Positions 8,274 to 16,876 of a DNA stretch of 64,000 nucleotides are shown piece after piece. The translations under genes and the position numbers were made by a program. Where the stretch lies: contig JAJEET010000008.1 of the NCBI GenBank assembly GCA_022820835.1, forward strand, positions 1 through 64,000, written 5' to 3'. The notes under the pieces are model-generated. The model was not told where the DNA came from, searched no databases, and saw only the letters and a program-made list of their open reading frames with translations. How positions within the stretch are numbered: position 1 is the first letter of the stretch; each line of letters opens with the position of its first letter. This DNA is from Candidatus Poribacteria bacterium. Its GTDB lineage: Bacteria > Poribacteria > WGA-4E > WGA-3G.

Positions 8274-9053
8274 ATGATTCAGGTTTCAAATCTCACGAAA
8301 AAATATGGACAAAACACGGCAGTTGATGACATTAGTTTTGAAATCCAACAAGGCGAAATCGTCGGCTATCTCGGTCCTAACGGTGCTGGGAAAAGTACGA
8401 CCCTTAAGATGCTGGTTGGTCTACTGCAACCGACTTCCGGTGAAATCTCGGTAGCGGGATATAGTGCCAAAACGGAGCTGCTTGAACTAAAACGGCACAT
8501 CGGATATGTGCCTGAAGAAGCACAACTCTATGAACACCTCTCTTTGGTAGAGCACCTCCAACTAATCGGCAGACTCTATCATTTAGAAGAACGCCTCATC
8601 TCGAAAAAAATAATAGACCTCGCGAAACTGTTTGACATGGAGGCACAGGCGAATCAAAGGATAAGCGGCTTTTCACAAGGGATGCGGCAGAAGTGTATCA
8701 TTATGTCTTCCCTAATGCACAACCCGGATGTCCTGTTTTTAGATGAACCGTTCACCAATCTGGACGTTGGAACGGTAACCTTCATGAAAGCGCTCTTACA
8801 ACGGCTTGCCGATTTAGGAAAAACGATCCTCTATTGCACACACATCCTCGAAGTCGCCGAAACGCTCTGCCCGCGCATTATGATTATCAATTCCGGAAAC
8901 CTCGTCGCCGATGCACCGGTGGAGGAACTACGGCAGCAGACAAATCAGCGTGCCCTCAACGAAATTTTCACGCAGCTGACCGAAACAACAGGAATTGATG
9001 AGAAAACGGAGGATGCAGTTCGAATTGTGATGGGAGACACCCTGGATGCTTGA
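8274..9053 (+). CDS. ABC transporter ATP-binding subunit
   Basis: Single nucleotide-binding domain plus a short tail, 259 residues. Walker A GPNGAGKST is at residues 34-42, the ABC signature is SGFSQGMRQK near 130-139 (F and Q replace the usual consensus), and Walker B VLFLDEP is near 152-158 with the switch His in YCTHIL. The sequence type is that of ABC-2 (CcmA/NatA-like) exporters. AAGGA is 8 bases before the ATG. Its last 8 bases (ATGCTTGA) are also the first bases of the next gene, so ATPase and membrane subunit are tightly coupled. It energises one or more of the three membrane subunits downstream. Confidence 0.92.
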   Translation: MIQVSNLTKKYGQNTAVDDISFEIQQGEIVGYLGPNGAGKSTTLKMLVGLLQPTSGEISVAGYSAKTELLELKRHIGYVPEEAQLYEHLSLVEHLQLIGRLYHLEERLISKKIIDLAKLFDMEAQANQRISGFSQGMRQKCIIMSSLMHNPDVLFLDEPFTNLDVGTVTFMKALLQRLADLGKTILYCTHILEVAETLCPRIMIINSGNLVADAPVEELRQQTNQRALNEIFTQLTETTGIDEKTEDAVRIVMGDTLDA

Positions 9054-10704
9054 CACTTCTAACAGCAAGTTTTCGGCTTGCAAGCTACGCCAAAAAGTTG
9101 TGGCAATGCTCGGTGCCTCGCCAACACAGTACAGGTTGTTGCTAAAAACAGAGAAATTGGTAGACAAGCGAGCTCTTGAAGGCAGAAACGACTTATCCAA
9201 TATGTCGCTTGCTGTGACCTGTGTTATCGGATTTATATTCAGTGTTTTATTTACATTTATGCCATTCGTTTTGCGGATGGACACATTTACCTTCTCGCTT
9301 ATCGGCATCACAATGTCTATGATGATGGTAAGCCTCTGGACAATCCCATACTTTGATATTCTTCTCGCCCCGATAAACTATCCCGTCATCGCACATACGC
9401 CGGTATCATCAAGAACCTATTTTCTCGTAAAGTCGACACAGATCTTCACCTACACCGTGCTGCTCTTAGGCAGTTTGAATTTGATGCCTGCCATCGGCGG
9501 TATCTGGGTTCATAAAGGCGATTTTCCTCTGCTACGGCTCCTTTTTCCTGTTGTTTACGTGCCGATCGTCTATATGTCCGGTCTTTTCACAATCGGCGTA
9601 ATGACAGTTTTCGCTGGATATTTGACAAAACTTTATAGCAAACGCGTACTCCGAAGTATCGCACAATACGCGCAGTTTATAGTACCGGCACTTTTCCCCG
9701 TGACGTGGATACTCCTTTCGCGTCTGATGCCATACATATCAGAAGAGCAATTGGCTTCGCTTCTGAAATGGATCCATGTGCTTCCGAACGGTTGGTTCGC
9801 CGGAACTGTCTCACTGATGCTTGGAGAAAGAGAACTGCGTTTCTTGATTTCAGCAGGACTGACTGTCGTTTCAACGCTGTTTCTGGTATTCGTTCCGCTT
9901 CGGAGTATCGCGCAGAGTTATTCAACGTATCTCTCCTATCTCTTGGAATCCGGGAGTCAGCAAAAGACTAAAATCCGAGTGAAAACGCCGCTACTTGCAA
10001 GAATGTTCCGAAACAGTATTATCCGTGCAGGGTTTTGTCTCTGCGCTGCGTACATGCGCCGCGATAGAACGCTGTTGAAGCAACTTTTCGCTGCACTCGG
10101 AAGTGTTCTTATGCTCATCGTCATGTTTGAACAAGGATGGATGCGGCACGCTTTCGCCATTGGACTCAGCCCAGGTTTCTCTATAATGTTCTATTTCGTG
10201 GGAATCAGCTTCGTTGGTTGCTTCATTTCACCGATAAGATATTCGGAACATTGGAAAGCATCGTGGATGCTAACGCTTGCCCCGCTCCGTACGCCCAATG
10301 ACCTATGGCGAGGCGCGCAGGCAACGGCTTTCGTCTATATGGTTGCGCCGTGTACCCTCCTTATGCTCTGTGTTGCGACCGCTTTTTGGGGTGTTTTAGG
10401 TATATTTTACGTCTTACCGATCGTCATCATTTTAATCAATTTCGTTATTCTTTATCCGAAACCGCTCTCTGGGTTGCCACTCGCCATAGAACTCGTCCAA
10501 AATCAGGCAGCAGGCGAACTTTTTGTGCCTTTTCTATTAAGTATTCTCGTTGTCGGTGTCTTCGTCGGCATCCAATTTCTAACGTATCTGCTGAATATAT
10601 GGGTCTATTACGGTTTCTATTGTATCACAGTTGTAGGTGGTATTATCAGTTGCGTCCATTTTCTACAAAAAAATAGACGAGTGGAGGAAACCGTAAATGC
10701 TTGA
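9046..10704 (+). CDS. ABC-2-like exporter membrane subunit, paralogue 1 of 3
   Basis: Polytopic membrane protein of 552 residues with a cytoplasmic N-terminus. It shares with the next two genes the N-terminal signature MLGASPTQYR.LL.TEKL and the block YFDIL.APINYPVIAHTPVSSRTYF, then about a dozen hydrophobic segments. I do not recognise a named family; assignment as the permease rests on the operon and topology. It has a short N-terminal extension (about 14 residues) missing in the other two copies. It overlaps the ATPase by 8 bases and the next permease by 8 bases, both junctions using the sequence ATGCTTGA. Confidence 0.8.
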   Translation: MLDTSNSKFSACKLRQKVVAMLGASPTQYRLLLKTEKLVDKRALEGRNDLSNMSLAVTCVIGFIFSVLFTFMPFVLRMDTFTFSLIGITMSMMMVSLWTIPYFDILLAPINYPVIAHTPVSSRTYFLVKSTQIFTYTVLLLGSLNLMPAIGGIWVHKGDFPLLRLLFPVVYVPIVYMSGLFTIGVMTVFAGYLTKLYSKRVLRSIAQYAQFIVPALFPVTWILLSRLMPYISEEQLASLLKWIHVLPNGWFAGTVSLMLGERELRFLISAGLTVVSTLFLVFVPLRSIAQSYSTYLSYLLESGSQQKTKIRVKTPLLARMFRNSIIRAGFCLCAAYMRRDRTLLKQLFAALGSVLMLIVMFEQGWMRHAFAIGLSPGFSIMFYFVGISFVGCFISPIRYSEHWKASWMLTLAPLRTPNDLWRGAQATAFVYMVAPCTLLMLCVATAFWGVLGIFYVLPIVIILINFVILYPKPLSGLPLAIELVQNQAAGELFVPFLLSILVVGVFVGIQFLTYLLNIWVYYGFYCITVVGGIISCVHFLQKNRRVEETVNA

Positions 10705-12421
10705 AAAAATCGTAGAAATGCTCGGTGCCTCTCCAACCCAATACAGGTATCTCCTACAGACAGAAAAATTAATGGAGAAGCGGGCACTTGAGGGAAAAAA
10801 CATCTCTGTGAACTTTTCGCTTGCTGCGACTTGGGGTTTCTGTTTTATAATCAGCATCCCACTTACGGCTATACCACTCTTTTTCCCGATAGGCATATTC
10901 TCTTATGCACTTATGGGGATAACCCTGTCTATGATAGTGATAGGCATCGGGATGAACCCATACTTCGACATCCTTCTGAGTCCAATAAACTATCCTGTCA
11001 TTGCTCACACCCCAGTATCATCGCGAACCTACTTTCTCGTAAAACTAACGCAGCTCCTAAAGCATACAATCCCGTTGTTAGCCTGTCTAAATCTGATGCC
11101 TGCTATCGGTGGTATCTGGATTCGCGTGCACGAGTCTTCTCAGTTTCAGTACTTTTTTCCGCTGGTTTACTTGCCTGTCGCCTTCATGTCAGGTTTCTTC
11201 ACAGTTGGTGTGATGACGACATTCGCAGGGTATTGGACAAAACTATACACCAAAAAGACGTTCCGAAATATTGTGCAATACGTCCAGTTTATATTTGCGG
11301 TCTTCTTACCCCTAACGTGCATCCTCCTCTATTACCCATCACCAGATGACTTGATGGATAAATCAACCCTCTATTACCAATCACTAGATGACTTAATGGA
11401 TAAACTAACCGCGACCCTGAAATGGTTCAATGCGCTGCCAAACGCTTGGTTTGCTGGAATAGTTGCACTTGCGCTCGGACAGATAGAACGGTATTTTTTG
11501 ATTGTAGCAGGATTGGCTATCGTTTCGACGCTCTTTTTAGTGTTTGTTCCGCTTCGGAGTATCGCAAAAAGTTATTCAAAATATCTCTCTTACCTGCTGG
11601 AATCTGAAAGTAAACAAACATCTAAACTCCGGGTGAAAACGCCGCTATTTGCGAGAATATTCCGAAACCCTGCCGTTCGTGCAGGGTTTTGCCTCAGTTT
11701 TGTGTACATACGTCGCGATAAAATCTTATTAGGGAACTTCTTGAGTTCACTGGTAACTGCTATTATGTTCACAGTTATTTTTAATCTATCGTCTGGTCAG
11801 ATGTGGGTTGATGATGCCTACCCTATTGGATTCAGTCCAAGTTTTTCTGCGATGTTTTATTCTCTCGGATTCACCATTGTTCCCGCCTTCATGTTCCTTG
11901 TCAAGTATTCGGAGCACTATAAAGCGTCGTGGCTACTAATGCTGGCAGCACCAGGTGACTTATGGCGAGGTGTACAAGCGGCTGCCTGCCTCTATCTTGT
12001 TGCGCCGTGTACGCTCTTGATGCTTTGCATGGCTACGTTTATTTGGGGCACTTTAGGCATACTTTATGTCCTACCGGTATTAATCATTTTACTCAATCTC
12101 GTGATTTTTTACCCTAAACCGCGCGCGAGTCTGCCATTCGCTGAAGAACTCGTCCAAAAACGGTTAAGGCGTGTAGGGTGGATCGCTTCCAAACCGCGCG
12201 CGGGTTTGCCACTCGCTGAAGAACTCATCCAAAAACGGTTAAGGCTTGTGCAGTGGATTGCTCCCATCGGTATGGTCCTTGGGACAGGCTTCGCATTCAT
12301 CCAATTTTTGATTTACATAATTGATATATCGGTTTATTACGGTTTTTATTGTGTTACGGTTGTGGGTGGACTTATCAGTTTTATATGTTTGTTTCAAAAA
12401 GGAAAGCGGAGGAAATCATAG
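10697..12421 (+). CDS. ABC-2-like exporter membrane subunit, paralogue 2 of 3
   Basis: 574-residue paralogue of the flanking genes, with the same N-terminal signature and the same SPINYPVIAHTPVSSRTYF block. It is longer because of two internal tandem duplications found only here: a 14-residue unit near residues 211-238 (LYYPSPDDLMDKST / LYYQSLDDLMDKLT) and a 25-residue unit near 474-523 starting KPRA. Both duplications keep frame and look recent. It starts 8 bases inside the previous gene, and its stop is immediately followed by the ATG of the third copy. All three copies carry the LRSIA.SYS.YLS.LLES cytoplasmic stretch. Confidence 0.8.
   Translation: MLEKIVEMLGASPTQYRYLLQTEKLMEKRALEGKNISVNFSLAATWGFCFIISIPLTAIPLFFPIGIFSYALMGITLSMIVIGIGMNPYFDILLSPINYPVIAHTPVSSRTYFLVKLTQLLKHTIPLLACLNLMPAIGGIWIRVHESSQFQYFFPLVYLPVAFMSGFFTVGVMTTFAGYWTKLYTKKTFRNIVQYVQFIFAVFLPLTCILLYYPSPDDLMDKSTLYYQSLDDLMDKLTATLKWFNALPNAWFAGIVALALGQIERYFLIVAGLAIVSTLFLVFVPLRSIAKSYSKYLSYLLESESKQTSKLRVKTPLFARIFRNPAVRAGFCLSFVYIRRDKILLGNFLSSLVTAIMFTVIFNLSSGQMWVDDAYPIGFSPSFSAMFYSLGFTIVPAFMFLVKYSEHYKASWLLMLAAPGDLWRGVQAAACLYLVAPCTLLMLCMATFIWGTLGILYVLPVLIILLNLVIFYPKPRASLPFAEELVQKRLRRVGWIASKPRAGLPLAEELIQKRLRLVQWIAPIGMVLGTGFAFIQFLIYIIDISVYYGFYCVTVVGGLISFICLFQKGKRRKS
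11327..11410 (+). repeat. In-frame 42-bp tandem duplication
   Basis: Copies 11327-11368 and 11369-11410 (14 codons each) differ at a handful of bases. The unit contains the charged DDLMDK segment, probably in a loop between membrane helices. The sister permeases have one counterpart only. Confidence 0.85.
12116..12265 (+). repeat. In-frame 75-bp tandem duplication
   Basis: Copies 12116-12190 and 12191-12265 (25 codons each) encode a KPRA..LP.AEEL.QKRLR unit. The sister permeases have a single KP.SGLPLA.E.VQ segment at the same place, so this copy duplicated after the gene triplication. Confidence 0.85.
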
Positions 12422-14056
12422 ATGCTTGAGAGAATTGTGGCAATGCTCGGGGCCTCTCCAACACAGTACAGGATCCTCCTAAAAACAGAGAGATTGGTCG
12501 AGAAGCGCGCACTTGAAGGGAAACGCTTTACCAACCTGTCGCTCAGCGTAACGTGTGGACTTTTCTTTATCATGGGGATCTCAATGGCAACTATGCTGCT
12601 TCTCCCCTTAGATGTGTTCACCTACGCGCTTATCAGTATCACGACATCTATGGCACTGATAGGGTTTTGGACGATCCCATACTTTGATATCCTTATCAGT
12701 CCTATAAACTACCCGATTGTAGCACACACGCCGGTGGCATCGCGCACCTATTTTCTTGTGAAACTGACGCAGATACTCACCTACACAGCACTATTATTAC
12801 TCAGCTTGAATCTGCCCCCTGCAGTCGCTGGTATCTGGATTCATGCTCAGGATTCTTCTGAACTCCTATACCTTTTTCCGCTTGCGTACCTGTTTATCGC
12901 TTTCATGTCCGGCTTTTTCACGATTGGCGTGACAACAGTCTTCGCAGGCTATCTGACGAAACTTTATACCAAAAAGAGTCTCCGAAGTATCGCACAATAC
13001 GCGCAATTTACACTACCCGCACTTTTCCCTGTCGTATGGATCCTTCTTCCCCGTTTACCGCTCTCATTATCAGATGGCGGCATAGATAAATTAACCTCAG
13101 TCCTGAAATGGTTCTACGCGCTTCCGAACGGTTGGTTTGCCGGTGCAGTATCGCTTGCGCTCGGAGAAATAGAGGGGCCCAATATTTTGAGAGATATAGT
13201 TTTAACAGGATTGGCTATTGTTTCAACGCTCTTCTTGATACTGGTTCCGCTTCGGAGTATCGCGCAGAGCTATTCGGAATATCTCTCTCACTTATTGGAA
13301 TCCGGAAATCAACAGAAATCTGAGTTGCGGGTGAGAACGCCGCTGTTTGCGAACATGTTCCGAAATTCTGATATACGAGCAGGGTTCTGTCTCAGCACCG
13401 CATATATGTACCGTGATAAACACATCTTACGCCAAGTGCTCAGTTCGTTTGCTGGCATTATTATCATCATCGTCTCATTTACGCACGGTGACGTGTTTTC
13501 TCTCGATTGGATTCAACATGCTTATGCCATCGGCTTAAGTCCGGGTTTCTCTATTATGTTCTGCTTTGTCGGTATAAGCTTTGCTGGCTGCTTTATTTTA
13601 CCTGTCAGATATTCGGAGCACTACAAAGCGTCGTGGATGTTCACGCTTGCCCCACTGCCAGCATCGAGTAACTTGTGGCGTGGTGTGCAGGGAACTGCGC
13701 TCCTCTACATCATTGCCCCGTGTACGTTTGTTATGCTTTGCATCGCTACCGTCATCTGGGGAGCTTCAGGCATATTTTACGTCCTACCGGGCTTAATGAC
13801 GCTACTCTATTACGTCATTTTCTTTCCAAAACCGCGTTCTGGCTTGCCACTCGCTGAAGAATTTGTCCAAAAACGGATGGTTGCCGGAGCTTGGCTCCCT
13901 CTCATCTTTAACATCTTGGCTATTAGCGTTTTCGTCGGCATCCAATATCTAACCTATTTGTTGAATATATGGATCTATTACGCTTTCTATTGCATTGGAG
14001 TTGTTGGCGGATTTATCGGTTTTATCTATCTTTGGATGAAGAGTGATAAAAAATAA
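12422..14056 (+). CDS. ABC-2-like exporter membrane subunit, paralogue 3 of 3
   Basis: 544-residue paralogue with the same N-terminal MLGASPTQYR.LLKTERL signature, the SPINYPIVAHTPVASRTYF block and similar hydropathy. It begins directly after the stop of paralogue 2 (TAG then ATGCTTGAG), so the whole set 8274-14056 reads as one transcription unit of one ATPase and three membrane proteins. Three different permeases may form alternative heterodimers with one ATPase, or one copy may have another role; the sequence does not decide. No recognisable terminator directly follows, and a hairpin-rich region begins about 50 bases downstream. Confidence 0.8.
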   Translation: MLERIVAMLGASPTQYRILLKTERLVEKRALEGKRFTNLSLSVTCGLFFIMGISMATMLLLPLDVFTYALISITTSMALIGFWTIPYFDILISPINYPIVAHTPVASRTYFLVKLTQILTYTALLLLSLNLPPAVAGIWIHAQDSSELLYLFPLAYLFIAFMSGFFTIGVTTVFAGYLTKLYTKKSLRSIAQYAQFTLPALFPVVWILLPRLPLSLSDGGIDKLTSVLKWFYALPNGWFAGAVSLALGEIEGPNILRDIVLTGLAIVSTLFLILVPLRSIAQSYSEYLSHLLESGNQQKSELRVRTPLFANMFRNSDIRAGFCLSTAYMYRDKHILRQVLSSFAGIIIIIVSFTHGDVFSLDWIQHAYAIGLSPGFSIMFCFVGISFAGCFILPVRYSEHYKASWMFTLAPLPASSNLWRGVQGTALLYIIAPCTFVMLCIATVIWGASGIFYVLPGLMTLLYYVIFFPKPRSGLPLAEEFVQKRMVAGAWLPLIFNILAISVFVGIQYLTYLLNIWIYYAFYCIGVVGGFIGFIYLWMKSDKK

Positions 14057-14108
14057 AGGGTGTGTAAATATGCTAACAGTGTTACCCTATCGGGGCGATC
14101 TAAGACAT

Positions 14109-14280
14109 TGCACTCCGCTGAAGTGCATTTATCCCTGACATCTGACACTATAGACATATTACGCCTCTGGCGTGAGGAGACCCTAACTTCTCCAAAAGCC
14201 TCTTTGCTCCAGCGGAGCAATATTGCTTCGCAGTGAGAATAGAAGGGATAGTGCCCGTTTTGCACTCCAGCGGAGTGCAA
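14109..14280. repeat. Cluster of four small palindromes
   Basis: Four hairpins within 172 bases: TGCACT/AGTGCA (14109-14127), ACGCC-TCT-GGCGT (14161-14173), TTGCTCC-AGC-GGAGCAA (14204-14220) and TTGCACTCC-AGC-GGAGTGCAA (14260-14280, 9-bp perfect stem). Three share a CCAGCGG or CCGCTG centre, so they look like one REP-like family. They lie just after the ABC operon and may protect or end its mRNA, though none has a T-run. Confidence 0.65.
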
Positions 14281-14728
14281 TGTCCATAAACCTGTCTGTT
14301 TTGAAAAAAATCTTGGGGAAATAAAAAATAAATTTGCATTTCTACATCATGTATGTTATCATATACATATTAATTTAATTATATTAATAAAGAAAAATGT
14401 AAAAATAACCCTTCACCTACACAAAGGACGACAACCTGAAACGACAGACCCTAACCTATCGCAGAAAAAGTATGACATAGATTTTTGCGTACAAAAAAAA
14501 TTAAAGTGCCTTGAAGATACAACATGAGATTCATATTTTCACGATGGTGAAAAAAGCACCGAAAAAATAGTAGTTTCTAACACAATAGACCCCTAAAAAC
14601 AGCTTTAGAAGGCAATTCTAACATCTGTTCGGGAACCTTAACGGGAGAACACTCCCAACTTTTCATAACTTCTAATGAGATCAAATTGTCCAAACTACTG
14701 AATTATCACATTTAATAAATGTAAAAAA
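14281..14728. other. AT-rich noncoding stretch before the Gp37/Gp68-type gene
   Basis: About 450 bases with no convincing gene. It contains very AT-rich sequence around 14320-14400 and one small hairpin, TTCAC-GATG-GTGAA, near 14538. I could not define a promoter here with confidence. Confidence 0.5.
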
Positions 14729-15469
14729 ATGGCAACCCAATCCTCAAAAATCGAGTGGACAGAATCCACATGGAACCCAGTAAGAGGCTGCACCCGTGTC
14801 TCAGAAGGCTGCAGGTTCTGTTATGCTGAACGGATCGCAGCGCGCTTCTCTGGCAAAGGTATGGCTTACGAAGGTTTAGCTAAGAATACCAAAGCAGGAC
14901 CGCGCTGGACGCAAAAGGTTCAAATCGTTCGTGAATTGCTAAACGAACCACTTAAATGGAAAAAGCCACGCCGAATTTTCGTCAACTCCATGAGCGACCT
15001 TTTTCACGAAAAGATTGAATTATCCTACATCCAAGAAGTCTTTGCTGTGATGGAGCAGGCACATTGGCATCAATTTCAAATCTTGACAAAACGAGCAGAT
15101 CAACTGTTAAAATTCAATACGGAATTGCCGTGGCCTTCCAATATCTGGATGGGAGTTAGCGTTGAAGATGAACGCGTGACAGATCGGATTGATGCGCTCC
15201 GCCAAACCGATGCGCATATCAAATTCCTCTCGCTTGAGCCGTTGCTCGGTGCGCTTCCAAATTTAGAACTTGACGGAATAGATTGGGTTATCGTAGGAGG
15301 TGAGTCCGGTCCCGGCGCACGCGAAATGGAAAAAAAATGGGTCATTGACATCCGCGAACAGTGTGCGGATGCCAACGTTGCATTTTTCTTTAAGCAATGG
15401 GGGGGCAAACGAAAATCGAAAACAGGACGGAAATTGGATGGTGAGACTTACAACGAGATGCCGGATTGA
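14729..15469 (+). CDS. Phage Gp37/Gp68 family (DUF5131-type) protein
   Basis: 246-residue member of the phage Gp37/Gp68 family. The diagnostic N-terminus IEWTESTWNPVRGCTRVSEG leads into a cysteine cluster C-x6-C-x2-C (GCTRVSEGCRFCYAER) of the type that holds an iron-sulfur cluster in radical-SAM-like proteins. Other family blocks present are FVNSMSDLFHE, QILTKRAD, WMGVSVED, FLSLEPLLG and IVGGESG, and a C-terminal FFFKQWGG. The biochemical role is not established. Homologues are common on phages and mobile islands, often beside a TcmP (three-Cys-motif partner) gene. No TcmP gene is adjacent here. The ribosome site is weak and the gene is isolated by noncoding DNA, consistent with acquisition by transfer. 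Confidence 0.85.
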   Translation: MATQSSKIEWTESTWNPVRGCTRVSEGCRFCYAERIAARFSGKGMAYEGLAKNTKAGPRWTQKVQIVRELLNEPLKWKKPRRIFVNSMSDLFHEKIELSYIQEVFAVMEQAHWHQFQILTKRADQLLKFNTELPWPSNIWMGVSVEDERVTDRIDALRQTDAHIKFLSLEPLLGALPNLELDGIDWVIVGGESGPGAREMEKKWVIDIREQCADANVAFFFKQWGGKRKSKTGRKLDGETYNEMPD

Positions 15470-15504
15470 AGCGTTCTCAAAACCAGCATCTCAGTAGATT
15501 ATCC

Positions 15505-15942
15505 TCAAACTCTCGGTAGATCGTCGGCGAGCAGTGCCTCGGAAACAGATTTCTTGTTCGACTCCTGTTCAGGACGTTCAATATGAAAGTAACGGAACCA
15601 GTCTTTAAAATCTTCATCGGGAAAATTTCCGTCATAATGCTCCATGAACCGCTCATAGAAATCCTCCATATAGACACGCAAGTAACGACTCGTGCGTTCA
15701 AGTGCCTTCCAATCAAAGATATTTGAAGGAATCTCAACCACACCGCCTTCAAGCATATTCCGACGCATTTCCAAGTAATAGGAGTACCGAGTTCCGACGA
15801 TAAAATCGACGAACCGATCAAAGATTTTTGAAGGAATCTCAGCGATCCTCCCTTTAAAAAGCTTCTGCCGACCGCCCATCTCCTTTTCCAAATCCCTATT
15901 GAGCATAAAACCGATGATGATATCAAAAATTTTTTCTAACAT
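15505..15942 (-). CDS. Unknown small protein with a repeated EIPS.IFD motif
   Basis: 145 residues, charged and rich in aromatic residues, no family recognised. It contains two similar segments, GRIAEIPSKIFDR (about 31-43) and GGVVEIPSNIFDW (about 66-78), suggesting an internal duplication. AAAGGA precedes the ATG by about 10 bases. An overlapping minus-strand frame of similar length (15477-15926) lacks such a site and reads as a shadow. It converges on the Gp37/Gp68-type gene and could be part of the same accessory insert. Confidence 0.55.
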   Translation of the reverse strand: MLEKIFDIIIGFMLNRDLEKEMGGRQKLFKGRIAEIPSKIFDRFVDFIVGTRYSYYLEMRRNMLEGGVVEIPSNIFDWKALERTSRYLRVYMEDFYERFMEHYDGNFPDEDFKDWFRYFHIERPEQESNKKSVSEALLADDLPRV

Positions 15943-16099
15943 TCGTATTTATCCTTTACGAGATACAAACACAGAGATATATAACCTGTCCCGAGTTAAT
16001 TTACGCCATTTTGCATGACAGTGAAAATGTATTATAACATTAATACACAAACAGGTCAAATCAAAAATTGATGAATGTGTATACAGAATTTAGATTGCA

Positions 16100-16876
16100 A
16101 TGCAATCCGAATTTTGCTATATTTATATTATGCTTATACTTTATCTGGTGCTTGCGGTGGTAACGATTCCACTCGGTGCAGGAATCGCCTTTGTATCCAA
16201 AGTACAGCCAAAACATTTTGGTAGCATTTTCGGGCTGACCGCTGGAGCAGTACTCGGCATCGTTTTGGTAATGATGATGCACCTCTACACGGAAGTAGGG
16301 TATACCACAATCCTTGTGATGTGGGTCGGATTCCTTCTGATCTCTGGTGTCGGGTATCTCACGTCACATCGGCAAGATGAAAACCAAAGGCATATAGATA
16401 ACACAGAAAGTAGCTGGAGTGTTAATTTAACAGTCATCGGTCTATCGCTTCACTCGATCGCCGATGGATTCAATTTGGTGATCGCAGCCAGAGAAGACGA
16501 ACTCGGTGTTGCCCTCGCTTTCGGTATATTACTTCATCGGCTGCCAGTCGGGACGCTTATCGCCGTCGCGCTCCTCCGAGATCAGGTATTTGCTAAAGCA
16601 TTAGCGCGGTTGACACCACTGATAATTGGACCGGTGGTAGGTGCGATAATCGGAGAGCAACTGCTACGCGGCGTTTTCGCAGACTTCACTGATTACGTAA
16701 CAGCTTTCGCCGTAGGGACACTGCTGCACGTCGTTATGGATGGATTCCGTGGTAAATATACCATTCAAAAGGCAAATTTGACCCGTCTCGCGAGGGTGCT
16801 ATTTGTCGTCGGATTCGTGCTGGCTTTTTGCGCAATCTATTTCTTTCACGGATTTGAAGGTGAACATGTCCACTAA
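16100..16876 (+). CDS. ZIP-family-like metal transporter
   Basis: Integral membrane protein of 258 residues (about 248 if the ATG at 16130 is used; neither start has a clear ribosome site). It has 7-8 hydrophobic segments with a polar loop near residues 90-110. The two central helices align with the metal-binding helices of ZIP transporters: LSLHSIADGFNL replaces the canonical HNxxEG, and LLHRLPVGTLIA replaces HExxEG. Each helix keeps its His and the Gly, but several acidic ligands are lost. ZIP proteins bring zinc, iron or manganese into the cytoplasm; specificity here is uncertain. The stop overlaps the next gene by 11 bases. Confidence 0.7.
   Translation: MQSEFCYIYIMLILYLVLAVVTIPLGAGIAFVSKVQPKHFGSIFGLTAGAVLGIVLVMMMHLYTEVGYTTILVMWVGFLLISGVGYLTSHRQDENQRHIDNTESSWSVNLTVIGLSLHSIADGFNLVIAAREDELGVALAFGILLHRLPVGTLIAVALLRDQVFAKALARLTPLIIGPVVGAIIGEQLLRGVFADFTDYVTAFAVGTLLHVVMDGFRGKYTIQKANLTRLARVLFVVGFVLAFCAIYFFHGFEGEHVH

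Noticed and set aside
15477-15926. 149-codon minus-strand frame overlapping the 15505-15942 gene
   Set aside because: It lacks a ribosome site and its composition is erratic; the other frame has AAAGGA before its ATG and an internally repeated motif.
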